A stretch of DNA of 64,000 bases from Coriobacteriaceae bacterium (GCA_025757745.1 CP107217.1:1550001-1614000), one strand, 5' to 3'; positions 34,633-44,955 are shown, counted from the first letter of the stretch. Notes: a model not told the origin generated them from the sequence alone. Numbers and translations are program-made.

Positions 34633-37600
34633 CTACACGTCCCTCCTTACAAACGTTCCTTCATGGTTATACGAGCAGCGCGCATGCGCGGCCTGCGTCG
34701 ACGCCGGGTCGACAGCAGCCACGTTGCCCGCCTCGAGCTCGCGCAGGCGCTCGGCGATGCCGGCCTCCACGCGGTCGAGCAGCGCATCGAAGTCCATGTT
34801 GCCGCCCTCGCCGGGAAAGCCCTTCTTAAGCCCCGGGATGCGACCGTCGCCGCGCTCTTCCTCGAGCAACTCGGCACTCGCCGCGCCGCGCAGCGCGGGC
34901 TTGCCGCCCTTGGTCGAGAAATAGAGCGCAGCACGGGTATCTAGGCCCAGCGCCCGGCGCATGGCCTGGGCGTAGATGAGCGTTTGGGTATGTGGCGGTA
35001 GCCACCGCGGGTCGTCGATGGCAGCCTCACCCGATTCCTCGTCGCGCACCGTAGGGTCGGCGAGTTTAAACTCCTCAACGCCCGTGCGATGCTTGTAGTC
35101 GATTACCACGGCGCGATTCTCGGCGTCCACGTCCACACGGTCGATGCGCCCGCCAAGCGGCCAGCCGGCATACTCAACGTTAAGATCGTTAAAGGCAAAC
35201 TCCAGGTAGCGCGGAACAAAGGGGGTCAGCGCCTCGGCTTCATAGGCAAGCACGCCCTCCAGCTGCGGCAGAATCTCGGCCACCTGGCGCTCCTCCACCG
35301 GAGAGAGCGGCACGAGCGGGCCCTCGTTGCCACGCTTGGAGGCATGCTCGGCCAAGGTCTCGTCAAAGACCTTGCGCAGCAGCTCCTGGGCACGTGGCAG
35401 GTTCTCGGGCGTCACGCGCTCCATGCCCTCTTGGGGCAGACGGGCGTGCAGGTGCTCCAGCACGTCGTGGACAAAGTTGCCCTTCTCCATATTGCCAAAG
35501 CCGGCGTCGATCGACTGGGGCTTCACGCGGTACGAGACGAACCAGCATAGCGGGCAGGTCGAATAGGCCTCGATCTGCGAGGCAGACGTCAGGCGCGGCA
35601 CCAGCGGCGCATCCTCGCCCTCGCCATCGCGACGGCGCAGGACCAGATACGGAATGGCCTCATCGCTCAGATGCTGAGGAGCTTCGCAGGTCACGCGCTC
35701 GCGCCTAAGACCTTCGCCTGCAGCGGGATCAAAGTCGGCGATAATATCGCCCTCGCCCACGCACGTAACCTTGGCGGCGCCAGCGGCCTCGGCATGCGCC
35801 CGCAGCTCGGTCCATACGGCTGCCGGGTAGCACTCGCGTGCCTGGCGATCGTGCGTCACGCGGGCGAGCGCAACCGGACCGCTCGCCGCCTGCATTGCAC
35901 GGCCAAAGCGCACGCGCAGCAGGGCGGCGGGCTCCAAAGACACGCCGTCGCGACGCAGCTCGGCCGTCAACGTGGCAAGCGGGCCCTCTTCGTGCGAAAG
36001 CGGGTAGCTGTCCAGGTCGACATCGGCAAACAGCACGGCATCGTAGTCGCCGGGACGCAGGACCGACGCATCGGCAAGCGACGCGAAGCGTACTTGCGCC
36101 CGTGGCGTGCGATCGACCTCGTAGGTCACGTAATCGTAAGCGGTACTGCGCTTGTCCACCTTGGTTCGAACGCCGTCGAGAACTGGCACGGTCGCGGCCT
36201 GCGACACGTCGAGCGCGCGAGCATCGTTCATAAGGATGTCGATGGCATGGCGCAGCAGAGCCGTCTCTGCCTGGCGACGGGCCTGGCCGTCAAGGCCGCC
36301 TAGAGCGCGATCGGGCAGCGCCTCGGCAACGGCGAGCATGGCCTTGAGCGCCGTCACGGGCTTGTCGCGCCACAGCGCCTGAAACACGTCCGAGACCACG
36401 CATGGCACGTTCTTAAACCAGTTTTCTTCGCTGGCGGCCTTGCGAGCGCCCCTCACCTGACCCTGCACGCTCTGCAGCAGGCTCTTGACGCCCGCCGTGG
36501 TCTTGTTGCGCGACAGGCGCATGTTCTTGTCGAAGCCGCGGGCGCTCGCGGCGTCGGCACCCGAAAGCGGACTATAAATCCAGTCGGCAAGCTCTGGAGC
36601 GGGCCACCACTCGGTCTTGGAAGCGGTACCCTCGTCGGCGGCTTTCATACGCTCGATCAGGTTGGCGAGCGCCGTAAACTGCCTGCCCGCGATGGACTGG
36701 GAAAACGCCGTAAACTCAGTCATCTCGGCCGCAATGTGACGCGCCGCCAAACGAGCAGAGAGTTCGCCGAACAGCTGGGGTGCCCGGGCGGACACCACGA
36801 GTACGCGCACGGGATCGACGGGTGCGGAGGCGGCATCGTTGACCTTGGACTCCTTGCGCGCTTTCACCATCTTATCGATGACGTCCGCATAGACACGGGC
36901 ACGGGCATGGGGCCCGGCGACTTCCACAAAGGCAGGACGTACGACGGACTTTGGAGCAATCGCGGGAGCGCCGGCATCCTCGTCCAGCGGCGCGATCTCA
37001 AACAGCACACCGCGGACATCAAATGCCGCGGCAAGCTCCTCGCGCATCGCCGCTTGCTCGCGAGCAAGCAGCACGACAACCTCTCCCCCGTTGTTTGCCA
37101 CGGCGGACAGCAGCTCGAGCAGGCTATACGTAAATGACGTGACGCTGCGCACGCAAACGGCGCGGGCGCACCCCGGCAGGTTGTCGGCCAAAGCGCCGGC
37201 CATAATGTCAGCCGCCTCGCAGGGCTCGACCATATCTCGACGGTCCAAACCGCGCGCATAGGCGCACAAAAGTTCAAACACGCGAGCCTCGGCGTCGCTT
37301 CTGGGCTTGGGCTTGCAAACGTTGTCGCAGCAACGCTCGGCACCTGTCCCTGCCACACCCGGCAGCACATCGCGAGCCATACGCGCGAGCATACGCACCG
37401 TGCCCTGGCTGCGCGAAAGCGGCTGCAGGTCGGCGTCGTCGAGACGCGCTACCATGTCCGAAAACAGCATCTGGCGCTGCAGGTTGTCGACGAAACCGCG
37501 CCCGTCGCCCAAAAGCTCCCAAAGCGAGCGAAGCCACGATGTAGGCGTCTTGTAGTCAATACCCAGCGAAACGCCGGCTTCCGCCGCATCATGACGGCAC

Positions 37601-37731
37601 AGGTCGAGCTCGGCAAACGTTGGCGCCAGCAGCACGGCACGCCCGTGGCGGGCAATAAGGTCGGCAAGCAGCGCCGCCTCGGCATCGCTCAAATCCGCGC
37701 CGGCGTTGGTGGTATAGATTCGAACAGGCAT
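34633..37731 (-). CDS. addB: AddB helicase-nuclease subunit
   Basis: A 1032-residue PD-(D/E)xK protein. The helicase-like N-terminal half lacks Walker A in the canonical form (MPVRIYTTNAGADLSDAEAALL), as in several actinobacterial AddB proteins. The C-terminal part has SQIEAYSTCPLCWFVSYRVK and GNFVHDVLEHLHARL, the nuclease core AVVIDYKHRTGVEEF, and a last Cys near ARCSYNHEG; together with the two Cys of TCPLC these suit the 4Fe-4S cluster of AddB nucleases. It acts with AddA in break repair. GGAGG sits only 3 nt before ATG 37731. No Chi-recognition claim is made. Confidence 0.93.
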   Translation of the reverse strand: MPVRIYTTNAGADLSDAEAALLADLIARHGRAVLLAPTFAELDLCRHDAAEAGVSLGIDYKTPTSWLRSLWELLGDGRGFVDNLQRQMLFSDMVARLDDADLQPLSRSQGTVRMLARMARDVLPGVAGTGAERCCDNVCKPKPRSDAEARVFELLCAYARGLDRRDMVEPCEAADIMAGALADNLPGCARAVCVRSVTSFTYSLLELLSAVANNGGEVVVLLAREQAAMREELAAAFDVRGVLFEIAPLDEDAGAPAIAPKSVVRPAFVEVAGPHARARVYADVIDKMVKARKESKVNDAASAPVDPVRVLVVSARAPQLFGELSARLAARHIAAEMTEFTAFSQSIAGRQFTALANLIERMKAADEGTASKTEWWPAPELADWIYSPLSGADAASARGFDKNMRLSRNKTTAGVKSLLQSVQGQVRGARKAASEENWFKNVPCVVSDVFQALWRDKPVTALKAMLAVAEALPDRALGGLDGQARRQAETALLRHAIDILMNDARALDVSQAATVPVLDGVRTKVDKRSTAYDYVTYEVDRTPRAQVRFASLADASVLRPGDYDAVLFADVDLDSYPLSHEEGPLATLTAELRRDGVSLEPAALLRVRFGRAMQAASGPVALARVTHDRQARECYPAAVWTELRAHAEAAGAAKVTCVGEGDIIADFDPAAGEGLRRERVTCEAPQHLSDEAIPYLVLRRRDGEGEDAPLVPRLTSASQIEAYSTCPLCWFVSYRVKPQSIDAGFGNMEKGNFVHDVLEHLHARLPQEGMERVTPENLPRAQELLRKVFDETLAEHASKRGNEGPLVPLSPVEERQVAEILPQLEGVLAYEAEALTPFVPRYLEFAFNDLNVEYAGWPLGGRIDRVDVDAENRAVVIDYKHRTGVEEFKLADPTVRDEESGEAAIDDPRWLPPHTQTLIYAQAMRRALGLDTRAALYFSTKGGKPALRGAASAELLEEERGDGRIPGLKKGFPGEGGNMDFDALLDRVEAGIAERLRELEAGNVAAVDPASTQAAHARCSYNHEGTFVRRDV

Positions 37732-37815
37732 GGTCCTCCACTCAAACCGTTCGCAATATTCAATGCTTCCATCCTACCCGCCCACGCGGACAGATTGCTA
37801 CCTCAGCTCCATGTT

Positions 37816-37847
37816 TTGGTGCAAAGCAACCTGACCCCAACGCACCA
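37816..37847. repeat. Short repeat family 2, copy 1
   Basis: TTGGTGC ... AACCTGACCCC ... GCACCA, 32 bp. A close relative (55812-55844) reads TTGGTGCA ... AACCTGTCCCC ... TGCACCAA. The outer parts are inverted repeats. Confidence 0.5.
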
Positions 37848-37864
37848 GCCGATTGCGGGCATAT

Positions 37865-37891
37865 AAAAACCGCCCCCGAAGGGACGGTTCT
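37865..37891 (-). terminator. Terminator of the YerC-type regulator gene
   Basis: On the - strand AACCGTCCC-TTCG-GGGGCGGTT followed by TTTTA, about 25 bp after the stop. Confidence 0.85.
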
Positions 37892-37916
37892 GCACAATTC
37901 GTTTGTTGTCGCTGGC

Positions 37917-38216
37917 CTACTCGCCATCCTCCAGCTTGATGAGGATCTTGCGATAGCCGCCGTACTCGCCGTTCAGCGCCTTTGAAACGCGGCTCACCGT
38001 AGTGGACGAAGCGCCGGTGCGGGCCTGAACCTCAACATAAGGCTCGCCCTCATCCAGATAGCGCGCAACCTGCAGACGTTGCGAAAGATCGCAGATCTCG
38101 CGCGGCGTGCAGATATCGGTCAAAAACGCTTGGATATCCTTCTCGTCATCCAAAAGACTAAATGCGTGGACCAGCTGCTTGACATCAGGCTTGTCAAACA
38201 TGTTCTCGATATTCAT
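37917..38216 (-). CDS. YerC/TrpR-like helix-turn-helix regulator
   Basis: A 99-residue protein of the YerC/YecD TrpR-related family. It contains TDICTPREICDLSQRLQVAR, followed by a Trp-repressor-like helix-turn-helix (YVEVQARTGASSTTVSRVSKAL) and a GEYGGYRKILIKL end. It is probably a cytosolic DNA-binding regulator; the ligand is unknown. It is monocistronic with its own terminator. Confidence 0.92.
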   Translation of the reverse strand: MNIENMFDKPDVKQLVHAFSLLDDEKDIQAFLTDICTPREICDLSQRLQVARYLDEGEPYVEVQARTGASSTTVSRVSKALNGEYGGYRKILIKLEDGE

Positions 38217-38540
38217 CGATCACCGCCAAACCCGCCATAAGGCATCGAAGTTGATACTGACATCGGGCATCGTTCGCCCGTTCTATGCAATAGGGCAACG
38301 CCTGTGGCTTTTGCCCGTAGCAGTTTAGCACACCACCAAACTAAAGCGACAAAACTCTCTGCCAGCGGCGCGTTTTCTAGGACGAACGCCGTTTTGAAAC
38401 CGAATGCGCACGTAAGCTCCACGAATATCTGAGACAATGGGCGGCCGAACAAGGCGGCACACCCGAGCGGCCGTCCAAGCTGCCGCAGCAAACCGCTTCA
38501 CGCGACACCGACGCACCCTGCGCAAGAAAGGATTCACACC
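38217..38540. other. 324-bp intergenic region between the YerC-type and holin-like genes
   Basis: Divergent promoters are expected here. I see no gene, no strong hairpin and no clear -35/-10 boxes. Confidence 0.5.
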
Positions 38541-38906
38541 ATGCGCTTTATGCTTAACTGGCTCTTTACCTCGATCGCCATCGCGATTGCCACGTTCCTC
38601 GTCCCCGGCATCCAGCCCTTCGGTTTTGCCGAGGCCTGGGTCTGTTTCGCCTTCGTGGGACTGTTCCTGAACATCGTCGATTCGCTCGTCAAGCCGTTCC
38701 TGACGGTTATCTCGCTGCCGCTCACGATCATTACGCTGGGTATTTTTCAGCTCGTAGTCAACAGCTTTATGCTCGAGCTGGCCAGCTATCTGTCGGTCAA
38801 TCTGCTGGGCGCGGGCATCTCCATCGCCAGCTTTGGATCGGCCTTTATGGGCAGCATCCTGGTGTCCATCATGCGCAGCATCCTCGACAGCATCGCCGAG
38901 GGCTAA
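38541..38906 (+). CDS. Phage-holin-IV/YvlD-family small membrane protein
   Basis: A 121-residue protein with four predicted membrane helices (residues about 5-25, 30-50, 55-80 and 88-112) and an NIVDSLVKPFLTVISLPLTI segment, which is the signature of the YvlD/phage_holin_4_2 family. Most bacterial members are chromosomal envelope-stress genes and not phage genes, and no phage genes lie nearby. AAAGGA precedes the ATG. A strong terminator follows. Role in the membrane unknown. Confidence 0.9.
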   Translation: MRFMLNWLFTSIAIAIATFLVPGIQPFGFAEAWVCFAFVGLFLNIVDSLVKPFLTVISLPLTIITLGIFQLVVNSFMLELASYLSVNLLGAGISIASFGSAFMGSILVSIMRSILDSIAEG

Positions 38907-38946
38907 AACGGCCATTCCGGCCGCGCCCGTCTCAACAGCCCAAAAC

Positions 38947-38983
38947 GAAGGCCGCCCATCACAAAAATGGGCGGCCTTCTTAT
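38947..38983 (+). terminator. Terminator after the holin-like gene
   Basis: Perfect 13-bp stem GAAGGCCGCCCAT / ATGGGCGGCCTTC, 7-nt loop, then TTATTT. Confidence 0.9.
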
Positions 38984-39046
38984 TTGCCAAGTCTCAAAGG
39001 GCGAGAGAATCTGCCATTTCCACCCCGTCCCCAAATGGCAGGTGGG

Positions 39047-39475
39047 CTAGATCACGTAGTCGTAGCCTTCGTTGGGAGCGACAAGTTGATCGAGCGTCAC
39101 ACCGTCGAGGTAGTCGTTGATAAGCTTGTCCAGGTTCTTCCACACGTCGAGCGTGGGGCACTCGTCAGAGCGCGAACAACCCTTGCAGTCGCCATCCAGG
39201 CAGGCGACCGGCGCCAGGCTGCCCTCGGTCAGGCGCAAGATCTCGCCCACCGTGTACTGCTCGGGCGGGCGCGTGAGCACATAGCCGCCGCCCTTGCCGC
39301 GCATGCCCGAGAGCATGTTGGCGCGCACGAGCGTAGCCAGAATATTCTCGAGGTACTTCTCCGAAATACCCTGACGCGCCGCAATCTCTTTAAGCGGGAT
39401 ACGGCCTGTCGCCTGGTGCTCGGCCAGGTCGACCATAACGCGCAGGGCATATCTGCCCTTTGTGGAAACCAACAT
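39047..39475 (-). CDS. Rrf2-family transcriptional regulator
   Basis: A 142-residue protein beginning MLVSTKGRYALRVMVDLAEH, the Rrf2/IscR/CymR N terminus, with a winged helix-turn-helix (IAARQGISEKYLENILATL, MRGKGGGYVLTRPPEQYTVG). A Cys cluster (ACLDGDCKGCSRSDECPT) could hold an Fe-S cluster, as in IscR/NsrR, although CymR-type regulators share the fold. The gene is divergent from cysK (254 bp between starts), so control of cysteine synthesis is a strong guess. AAAGG lies before the ATG at a longer spacing. Confidence 0.92.
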   Translation of the reverse strand: MLVSTKGRYALRVMVDLAEHQATGRIPLKEIAARQGISEKYLENILATLVRANMLSGMRGKGGGYVLTRPPEQYTVGEILRLTEGSLAPVACLDGDCKGCSRSDECPTLDVWKNLDKLINDYLDGVTLDQLVAPNEGYDYVI

Positions 39476-39592
39476 ATATATAGCTGCCTTTCGGTCTTTT
39501 AATTCGTAGAAATTCTAGCCGAAAAATTGGTTTTGAAAATACCTATTCCCGTCAAGATGGTTAATCGACTCGTAATAATCTTCTATTTCCTA

Positions 39593-39621
39593 TTGCGTTA
39601 CTAGGCTTTGGTGTCTACTAT
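39593..39621 (+). promoter_or_regulatory. Predicted cysK promoter
   Basis: TTGCGT at 39593-39598 and TACTAT at 39616-39621, 17 bp apart, about 110 bp before cysK. This leaves a leader of about 100 nt. A GGTTT ... AAACC hairpin lies within the leader. The region is AT-rich and lies between two divergent genes, so the Rrf2 operator should be here. Confidence 0.65.
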
Positions 39622-39728
39622 GCTTGCCAACAGCAAAACGAACAACCTATAAGGTTTGTGGGTTTCGCTGCCACACACACCGTGAAACCACACGGCAACC
39701 AGCAACTTGAACACTTTGGAGGTTCACC

Positions 39729-40667
<939 letters not shown>

Positions 40668-40778
40668 GGCCCGTCGCCCATAGGTTGAGCCCAGGGCGAA
40701 CCGGTCTCCCCTCTCCCGGTAGCCTGAGCCCATCCCATCAGGGTGTCCCACGAGACGTCCGAACTTGCTACGATGTCT

Positions 40779-40818
40779 GCGGCGCGGAACCAGCCTCCCG
40801 CGCCGCTTTTCTTTTTTG
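40779..40818 (+). terminator. Terminator between cysK and mnmA
   Basis: GCGGCGCGG / CCGCGCCGC hairpin followed by TTTTCTTTTTT. It lies about 110 bp after the cysK stop and 30 bp before mnmA; attenuation of mnmA is possible. Confidence 0.85.
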
Positions 40819-40846
40819 GCCACATGCCACCAAGGAGAACCTCCCC

Positions 40847-41947
40847 ATGCACAACAAGCGCGTGCTCGTCGCCATGAGCGGCGGCGTCGATTCCAGCGTG
40901 ACTGCGTACCTGCTCAAAAGCCAGGGCTACGAATGCGTCGGCGCCACCATGCGCCTCACCTGTCCCGCGCCCGATCCCGTCACGGGCATGGGTAAGGTCG
41001 ATCGCGACATCGCCGATGCAAAGGCCGTCGCCGAGCGCCTGGGGATACCCCACCATGTGCTCGACCTACAGCAGACCTTCGACCGCAATGTTATCGAGCG
41101 CTTCGTGACCGCCTACCAGGAGGGGCTGACGCCCAACCCGTGCATCATCTGCAACCGCCATATTAAGTTTGGCGCGCTGCTCGATGCGGCACTCGATATG
41201 GGCTGCGACTACATCGCCACGGGTCATTACGCCAAAACGAGCCAGGCGTCCGACGGAACCTGGCAGCTGCACCGCGGCGAAGATCTCAAAAAGGACCAAA
41301 GCTACTTTTTGTATTCGCTCACACAAGAGCGCCTGGCACGCACGATCTTTCCGCTGGCTGGGCTGGACAAAGAGCGCGACGTGCGCCGCATTGCCGCCGA
41401 GCAGGGCTTCATCAACGCCAAGAAGGCCGAGAGCGAGGATATCTGCTTTATCGCGGACGGCGACTACGCGGGCTATATCGAGCGCCGCTGCGGACATGCC
41501 GCTGCACCGGGCGACATTGTGTGGCGCGACGGCAGCGTGGTCGGACGCCATAACGGCGCGTTGCGTTATACCATCGGCCAGCGCAAGGGTCTGGGCGTCG
41601 CGATGGCGCATCCCGTGTACGTAACGGGCGTCGATGCCGCCAACAACATTGTGCATCTGGGCGAGGCCGAGGACCTGACGGCCACAGCGCTCACGGCCAA
41701 CGACTGGATCTGGAGCGCCCCCGCCGACCGCATGGAGGCAGAGCTCAATGCCGGCGGCATTCGCGTGGGCGCCAAGTACCGCTACCGTCAGAAAGACCAG
41801 GCAGCGACCCTTACGCGTGACGAAGACGGGCAAATGCTGCTAACTTTTGACGAGCCGCAACGAGCCATCGCCCCCGGCCAGGCCGTTGTAGTCTACCACG
41901 GCGACATCGTCCTCGGCGGCGGCACGGTGACCGGCGCACTTAAGTAG
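40847..41947 (+). CDS. mnmA: tRNA-specific 2-thiouridylase MnmA
   Basis: A 366-residue protein. Start ATG 40847 (MHNKRVLVAMSGGVDSSVTA) is preceded by AAGGAG. SGGVDSS is the PP-loop; NPCIICNRHIKFG carries the first catalytic Cys, ATGHYAK follows, and ESEDICFIADGDYAGY gives the second catalytic Cys. The C-terminal beta-barrel is present (VYVTGVDAANNIVHLGE, ALRYTIGQRKGLGVA). It thiolates U34 of tRNA-Lys, -Glu and -Gln. Confidence 0.97.
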   Translation: MHNKRVLVAMSGGVDSSVTAYLLKSQGYECVGATMRLTCPAPDPVTGMGKVDRDIADAKAVAERLGIPHHVLDLQQTFDRNVIERFVTAYQEGLTPNPCIICNRHIKFGALLDAALDMGCDYIATGHYAKTSQASDGTWQLHRGEDLKKDQSYFLYSLTQERLARTIFPLAGLDKERDVRRIAAEQGFINAKKAESEDICFIADGDYAGYIERRCGHAAAPGDIVWRDGSVVGRHNGALRYTIGQRKGLGVAMAHPVYVTGVDAANNIVHLGEAEDLTATALTANDWIWSAPADRMEAELNAGGIRVGAKYRYRQKDQAATLTRDEDGQMLLTFDEPQRAIAPGQAVVVYHGDIVLGGGTVTGALK

Positions 41948-41965
41948 CCCCATCCCCTTCATAAA

Positions 41966-42028
41966 TTGCGGTGAAATAGGGACTGTTTAAGCGTTTAAAA
42001 CCGCCAAACAGTCCCTATTTCACCGCAA
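41966..42028. repeat. Palindromic repeat family 1, copy B
   Basis: Perfect 23-bp inverted repeat (TTGCGGTGAAATAGGGACTG as the left 20 bases) around a 17-bp loop, between the convergent genes mnmA and the M42 peptidase. It is the best copy of the family and could be a bidirectional transcription end. Confidence 0.9.
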
Positions 42029-42083
42029 CTTAGAGAGGACGGCCTCGGTCGGTACTGCCGTATCAGCCGAGGCCGCTGCATCG

Positions 42084-43127
42084 TTAGCGCTGAACGTAGG
42101 CTCGGACCAGCTCGTAGGTGTTGCGCACGCCGTCCATGTGGCTGCGCTCGTAGTTGTGGCTCGCGTACACGCCGGGGCCGATCAGGCCATGGCGAATGTC
42201 GTAGCCAGCCGAAAGCGTGGCCTCGACGTCCGAGCCGTAGTGCGGGTACACGTCGATGGCGTAGTCAAGTTCAAGCTCGCGCGCGATATTGGACAGCGTG
42301 GTCACCAGGTCGTAGTTGTACGGACCGCCCGAATCCTTGGCACAAATCGAAACCATGCGCTCGGTGCAGCCCAGATCATCGCCCACGCAGCCCATGTCAG
42401 CGCTGATCATCTCGCGCGTGTCGGCCGGCACAAAGGCACCGCCGTGGCCGACCTCCTCGTACACCGTAAAGAGCAACGAAACCTTGCGCGAAAGCGTCAC
42501 CTCGCCTTCGGCGACGGCGCGGGCCAAACCCAGCAGAATCGACGCGGACAGCTTGTCGTCAAGGAAGCGACTCTTGATGTAGCCGCTCTCCGTCACCGTG
42601 GTGCGCGGATCCATAGCGATGATGTCGCCGGTTTGAATACCCAGCTCGAGCACATCGTCCTTGCTGTCAACGTTCTCGTCGAGCAGGATTTCCATGTTCT
42701 TCTCGATGGTCTTGACCGGCTCATCGGCCACGTGCGCCGAAGGCTCGGTATTGAGGACCACACCCGTGTAGACATTGCCATCGCGCGTATAAACGGTGCA
42801 GTTCTCGCCATCGGCCGTAGACCACTGATGCCCGCCGAGCGTCGTGGGGCGCAAGCGGCCATTGTCCTTGATGGAGCGCACCATGGCGCCCAGGGTATCG
42901 ACATGGCTCGCCAACACGAGCGGCTCACCCTCACCACCAAGCTCAACGAGCACATTGCCCTTGTTAGAACGCTCGGGCCCAAAGCCCATATCGCGCAACG
43001 TCTCCATCAGATAATCAGTCGCCGCACGGGTATAGCCCGTAGGCGAAGCGATAGAAGTCAGCGCCTTAAGCTGTCCCGCGATATAGGAGAGTGTCTCCTC
43101 TAGAGAAGCATCAATATTAGAAGCCAT
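42084..43127 (-). CDS. M42-family aminopeptidase (glutamyl aminopeptidase-like)
   Basis: A 347-residue metallopeptidase. Metal and catalytic residues visible: ASHVDTLGAMV (His and the following Asp), SRFLDDKLSAS (bridging Asp), VYEEVGHGGA (catalytic Glu-Glu), SADMGCVGDDLG (Asp), and VYASHNYERSH (His). Start MASNIDASLEE at 43127 with GGAAGG upstream. It should form a tetrahedral dodecamer and trim peptides in the cytosol. It is monocistronic. Confidence 0.93.
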   Translation of the reverse strand: MASNIDASLEETLSYIAGQLKALTSIASPTGYTRAATDYLMETLRDMGFGPERSNKGNVLVELGGEGEPLVLASHVDTLGAMVRSIKDNGRLRPTTLGGHQWSTADGENCTVYTRDGNVYTGVVLNTEPSAHVADEPVKTIEKNMEILLDENVDSKDDVLELGIQTGDIIAMDPRTTVTESGYIKSRFLDDKLSASILLGLARAVAEGEVTLSRKVSLLFTVYEEVGHGGAFVPADTREMISADMGCVGDDLGCTERMVSICAKDSGGPYNYDLVTTLSNIARELELDYAIDVYPHYGSDVEATLSAGYDIRHGLIGPGVYASHNYERSHMDGVRNTYELVRAYVQR

Positions 43128-43337
43128 ATGCGTCCTTCCAAGTAAAACTAAGACCGAGTCCCGATTTTAACCGTTCTGCACGGTCAATGCCCTAGGAGCC
43201 GAGCCGCCTCCCGACGTCCCCGCACCGGTTTTGTGCACGCGCACGTCTTACAATCCCAATCTTGCATAAATCCTATCGGTATCTGCATAGAAATGAGGAA
43301 TCTTTTTGCTTCGTCTCAGGGTACCCCACCTTGGGCC

Positions 43338-43570
43338 GTGCAAAAAACGGAGTATTCAGCACCGTGGGCCCCAACGACCCCATCGCGAACGACAAAACGA
43401 CGTGGTTACAGCAGTGTTGCAGGTCGTCGCAAAGCAGAAACTCAGTAACAACCCCCTCCACTCATCGATAGCCCGCCCACAATGGCTGTCGATGAGCGCC
43501 TGCGGGCCACTCGGCCCATTCACAACGTTATGCATTTTTAAGAGCTTGCTGAATACTCCCAAAAATGCAC
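43338..43570. repeat. Nested inverted-repeat element, copy 2
   Basis: Left arm GTGCAAAAAACGGAGTATTC and on (43338-43361), right arm 43547-43570 containing TGCTGAATACTCC, its perfect inverse for the inner 13 bp; the tips have diverged. Inside, off-centre to the right, CTCATCGATAGCC pairs with GGCTGTCGATGAG (43461-43496, one mismatch). A further 9-bp pair TGCATTTTT / AAAAATGCA lies at 43531-43569. Same layout as 3551-3774 but mostly different interior sequence. Confidence 0.65.
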
Positions 43571-43645
43571 GCGGGAAAGTGCACCACCTATCCGTAGCGG
43601 GCAGTACGCCTTGGTTTTGCCCGTCTCAGAACATTGACGCAGCAC

Positions 43646-43677
43646 AAAAAGCCCCGCCGTGCGTAGCACGGCGGGGC
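43646..43677 (-). terminator. Terminator of the alcohol dehydrogenase gene
   Basis: Perfect 12-bp stem GCCCCGCCGTGC / GCACGGCGGGGC with a 3-nt loop, followed on the - strand by TTTTTG. Confidence 0.92.
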
Positions 43678-43730
43678 CAGCGGCAAGTCAAAAGACCATA
43701 CGCCTACGGGCGAAGGACCACCAAACTGGG

Positions 43731-44897
43731 TTAGGCAGCCGGGCAAATCTTCTTGAAGAGCTCGATGACGTCGTCGAGCGTCGCCTCGCGCGGGTTACCC
43801 GGGAAGCAGGCGTCGGCCATGGCGTCCTTGGCCAGGACCTCGATCTCGTCAGCCTTCATGGCCTCGCAGACGTGCGGGATGTTCACGTCGGCGGAAAGCT
43901 GCTTGACGGCGGCGATAGCGGCGTCGGCAGCCTCGTCGGTGCTCATGCCCGTGGTGTCAACGCCCATGGCAACGGCAACCTTGGCCAGGCGCTCGGTGCA
44001 AACCGGCTTGTTGAACTCCATGGCGATCGGCAGCAGCATGGCGCAGGCGACACCGTGCGGGGTATCGTAGTGAGCGGACAGGGTGTGAGCCATGGCGTGG
44101 TCGATGCCCAGGCCGACGTTGGAGAAGCCCATGCCGGCGACATACTGGCCAAGAGCCATGCCCTCGCGGCCGGAGCCGGGCTGACCGGACTTGGCCTCGG
44201 CGACGGAGTCACGCAGGTTCTCGCTGATCAGCTTAATAGCCTCAAAGTGGAACATGTCGGAGAGCTCCCAAGCACCCTTGGTGGTGTAGCCCTCGATGGC
44301 GTGGGTCAGAGCGTCCATACCAGTGGAAGCGGTCAGGCCGGCGGGCATGGAAGCCATCATGTCAGGATCGACGACGGCGACCTCGGGGGCGTCGTTGGTG
44401 TCGACGCACACGAACTTGCGAACCTTCTCGGGGTCGGTGATGACGTAGTTGATGGTCACCTCGGCGGCGGTACCGGCGGTCGTCGGCACGGCGATGGTGA
44501 ACACGGCGTGGTTCTTAGTCGGAGCAACGCCCTCGAGGCTGCGGACATCGGCGAACTCGGGGTTGTTGATGATGATGCCAATGGCCTTAGCGGTGTCCAT
44601 GGAGGAGCCACCACCAATGGTCACGATAGCGTCAGCCTCGGCGGCCTTGAAGGCCTCGACGCCGTCCTTGACGTTCTGGATAGTGGGGTTGGGCTTAATC
44701 TCGGAGTAGAGGCTCCAAGCGATGCCGGCGGCGTCGAGCTCGTCGGTCACCTTAGCGGTAACGCCAAACTTAACCAGATCGGGGTCGGAGCAGACGAAGA
44801 TCTTCTTGTAGCCGCGACGCTGGAGCTCGCCGGGGATCTCCTTGATGGCGCCGGAACCATGATAAGAGATGGTGTTGAGAACGAAACGATTAGCCAT
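43731..44897 (-). CDS. Iron-containing alcohol dehydrogenase
   Basis: A 388-residue group III dehydrogenase. NAD site GGGSSMDTAKAIG (95-107); metal ligands D195 and H199 in MDALTHAIEGY, then His in GLGIDHAMAH and H281 in DTPHGVACAML. Start MANRFVLNTISYHGSG is preceded by GGGAGG. Likely roles are ethanol, lactaldehyde or 1,3-propanediol formation in fermentation; substrate not decidable. The upstream region has an inverted repeat (44956-45000) that may be an operator. Confidence 0.95.
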   Translation of the reverse strand: MANRFVLNTISYHGSGAIKEIPGELQRRGYKKIFVCSDPDLVKFGVTAKVTDELDAAGIAWSLYSEIKPNPTIQNVKDGVEAFKAAEADAIVTIGGGSSMDTAKAIGIIINNPEFADVRSLEGVAPTKNHAVFTIAVPTTAGTAAEVTINYVITDPEKVRKFVCVDTNDAPEVAVVDPDMMASMPAGLTASTGMDALTHAIEGYTTKGAWELSDMFHFEAIKLISENLRDSVAEAKSGQPGSGREGMALGQYVAGMGFSNVGLGIDHAMAHTLSAHYDTPHGVACAMLLPIAMEFNKPVCTERLAKVAVAMGVDTTGMSTDEAADAAIAAVKQLSADVNIPHVCEAMKADEIEVLAKDAMADACFPGNPREATLDDVIELFKKICPAA

Positions 44898-44955
44898 TGA
44901 TAGCCTCCCATCGTGTGCGGGGCATCCATTACGCCCCGCGCTATAAGTCCCATCC

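Larger units (their letters stand above)
43128..43730. other. 603-bp gene-poor region
   Basis: No gene is supported on either strand. The region holds a nested inverted-repeat element at 43338-43570 and the terminator of the alcohol dehydrogenase gene at 43646-43677. The remaining 210 bp next to the peptidase gene (43128-43337) should hold its promoter; none is obvious. Confidence 0.6.

Noticed and set aside
38541..38906. Prophage remnant suggested by the holin-family gene
   Set aside because: YvlD/holin-IV proteins are common chromosomal membrane proteins, and no other phage gene is near.
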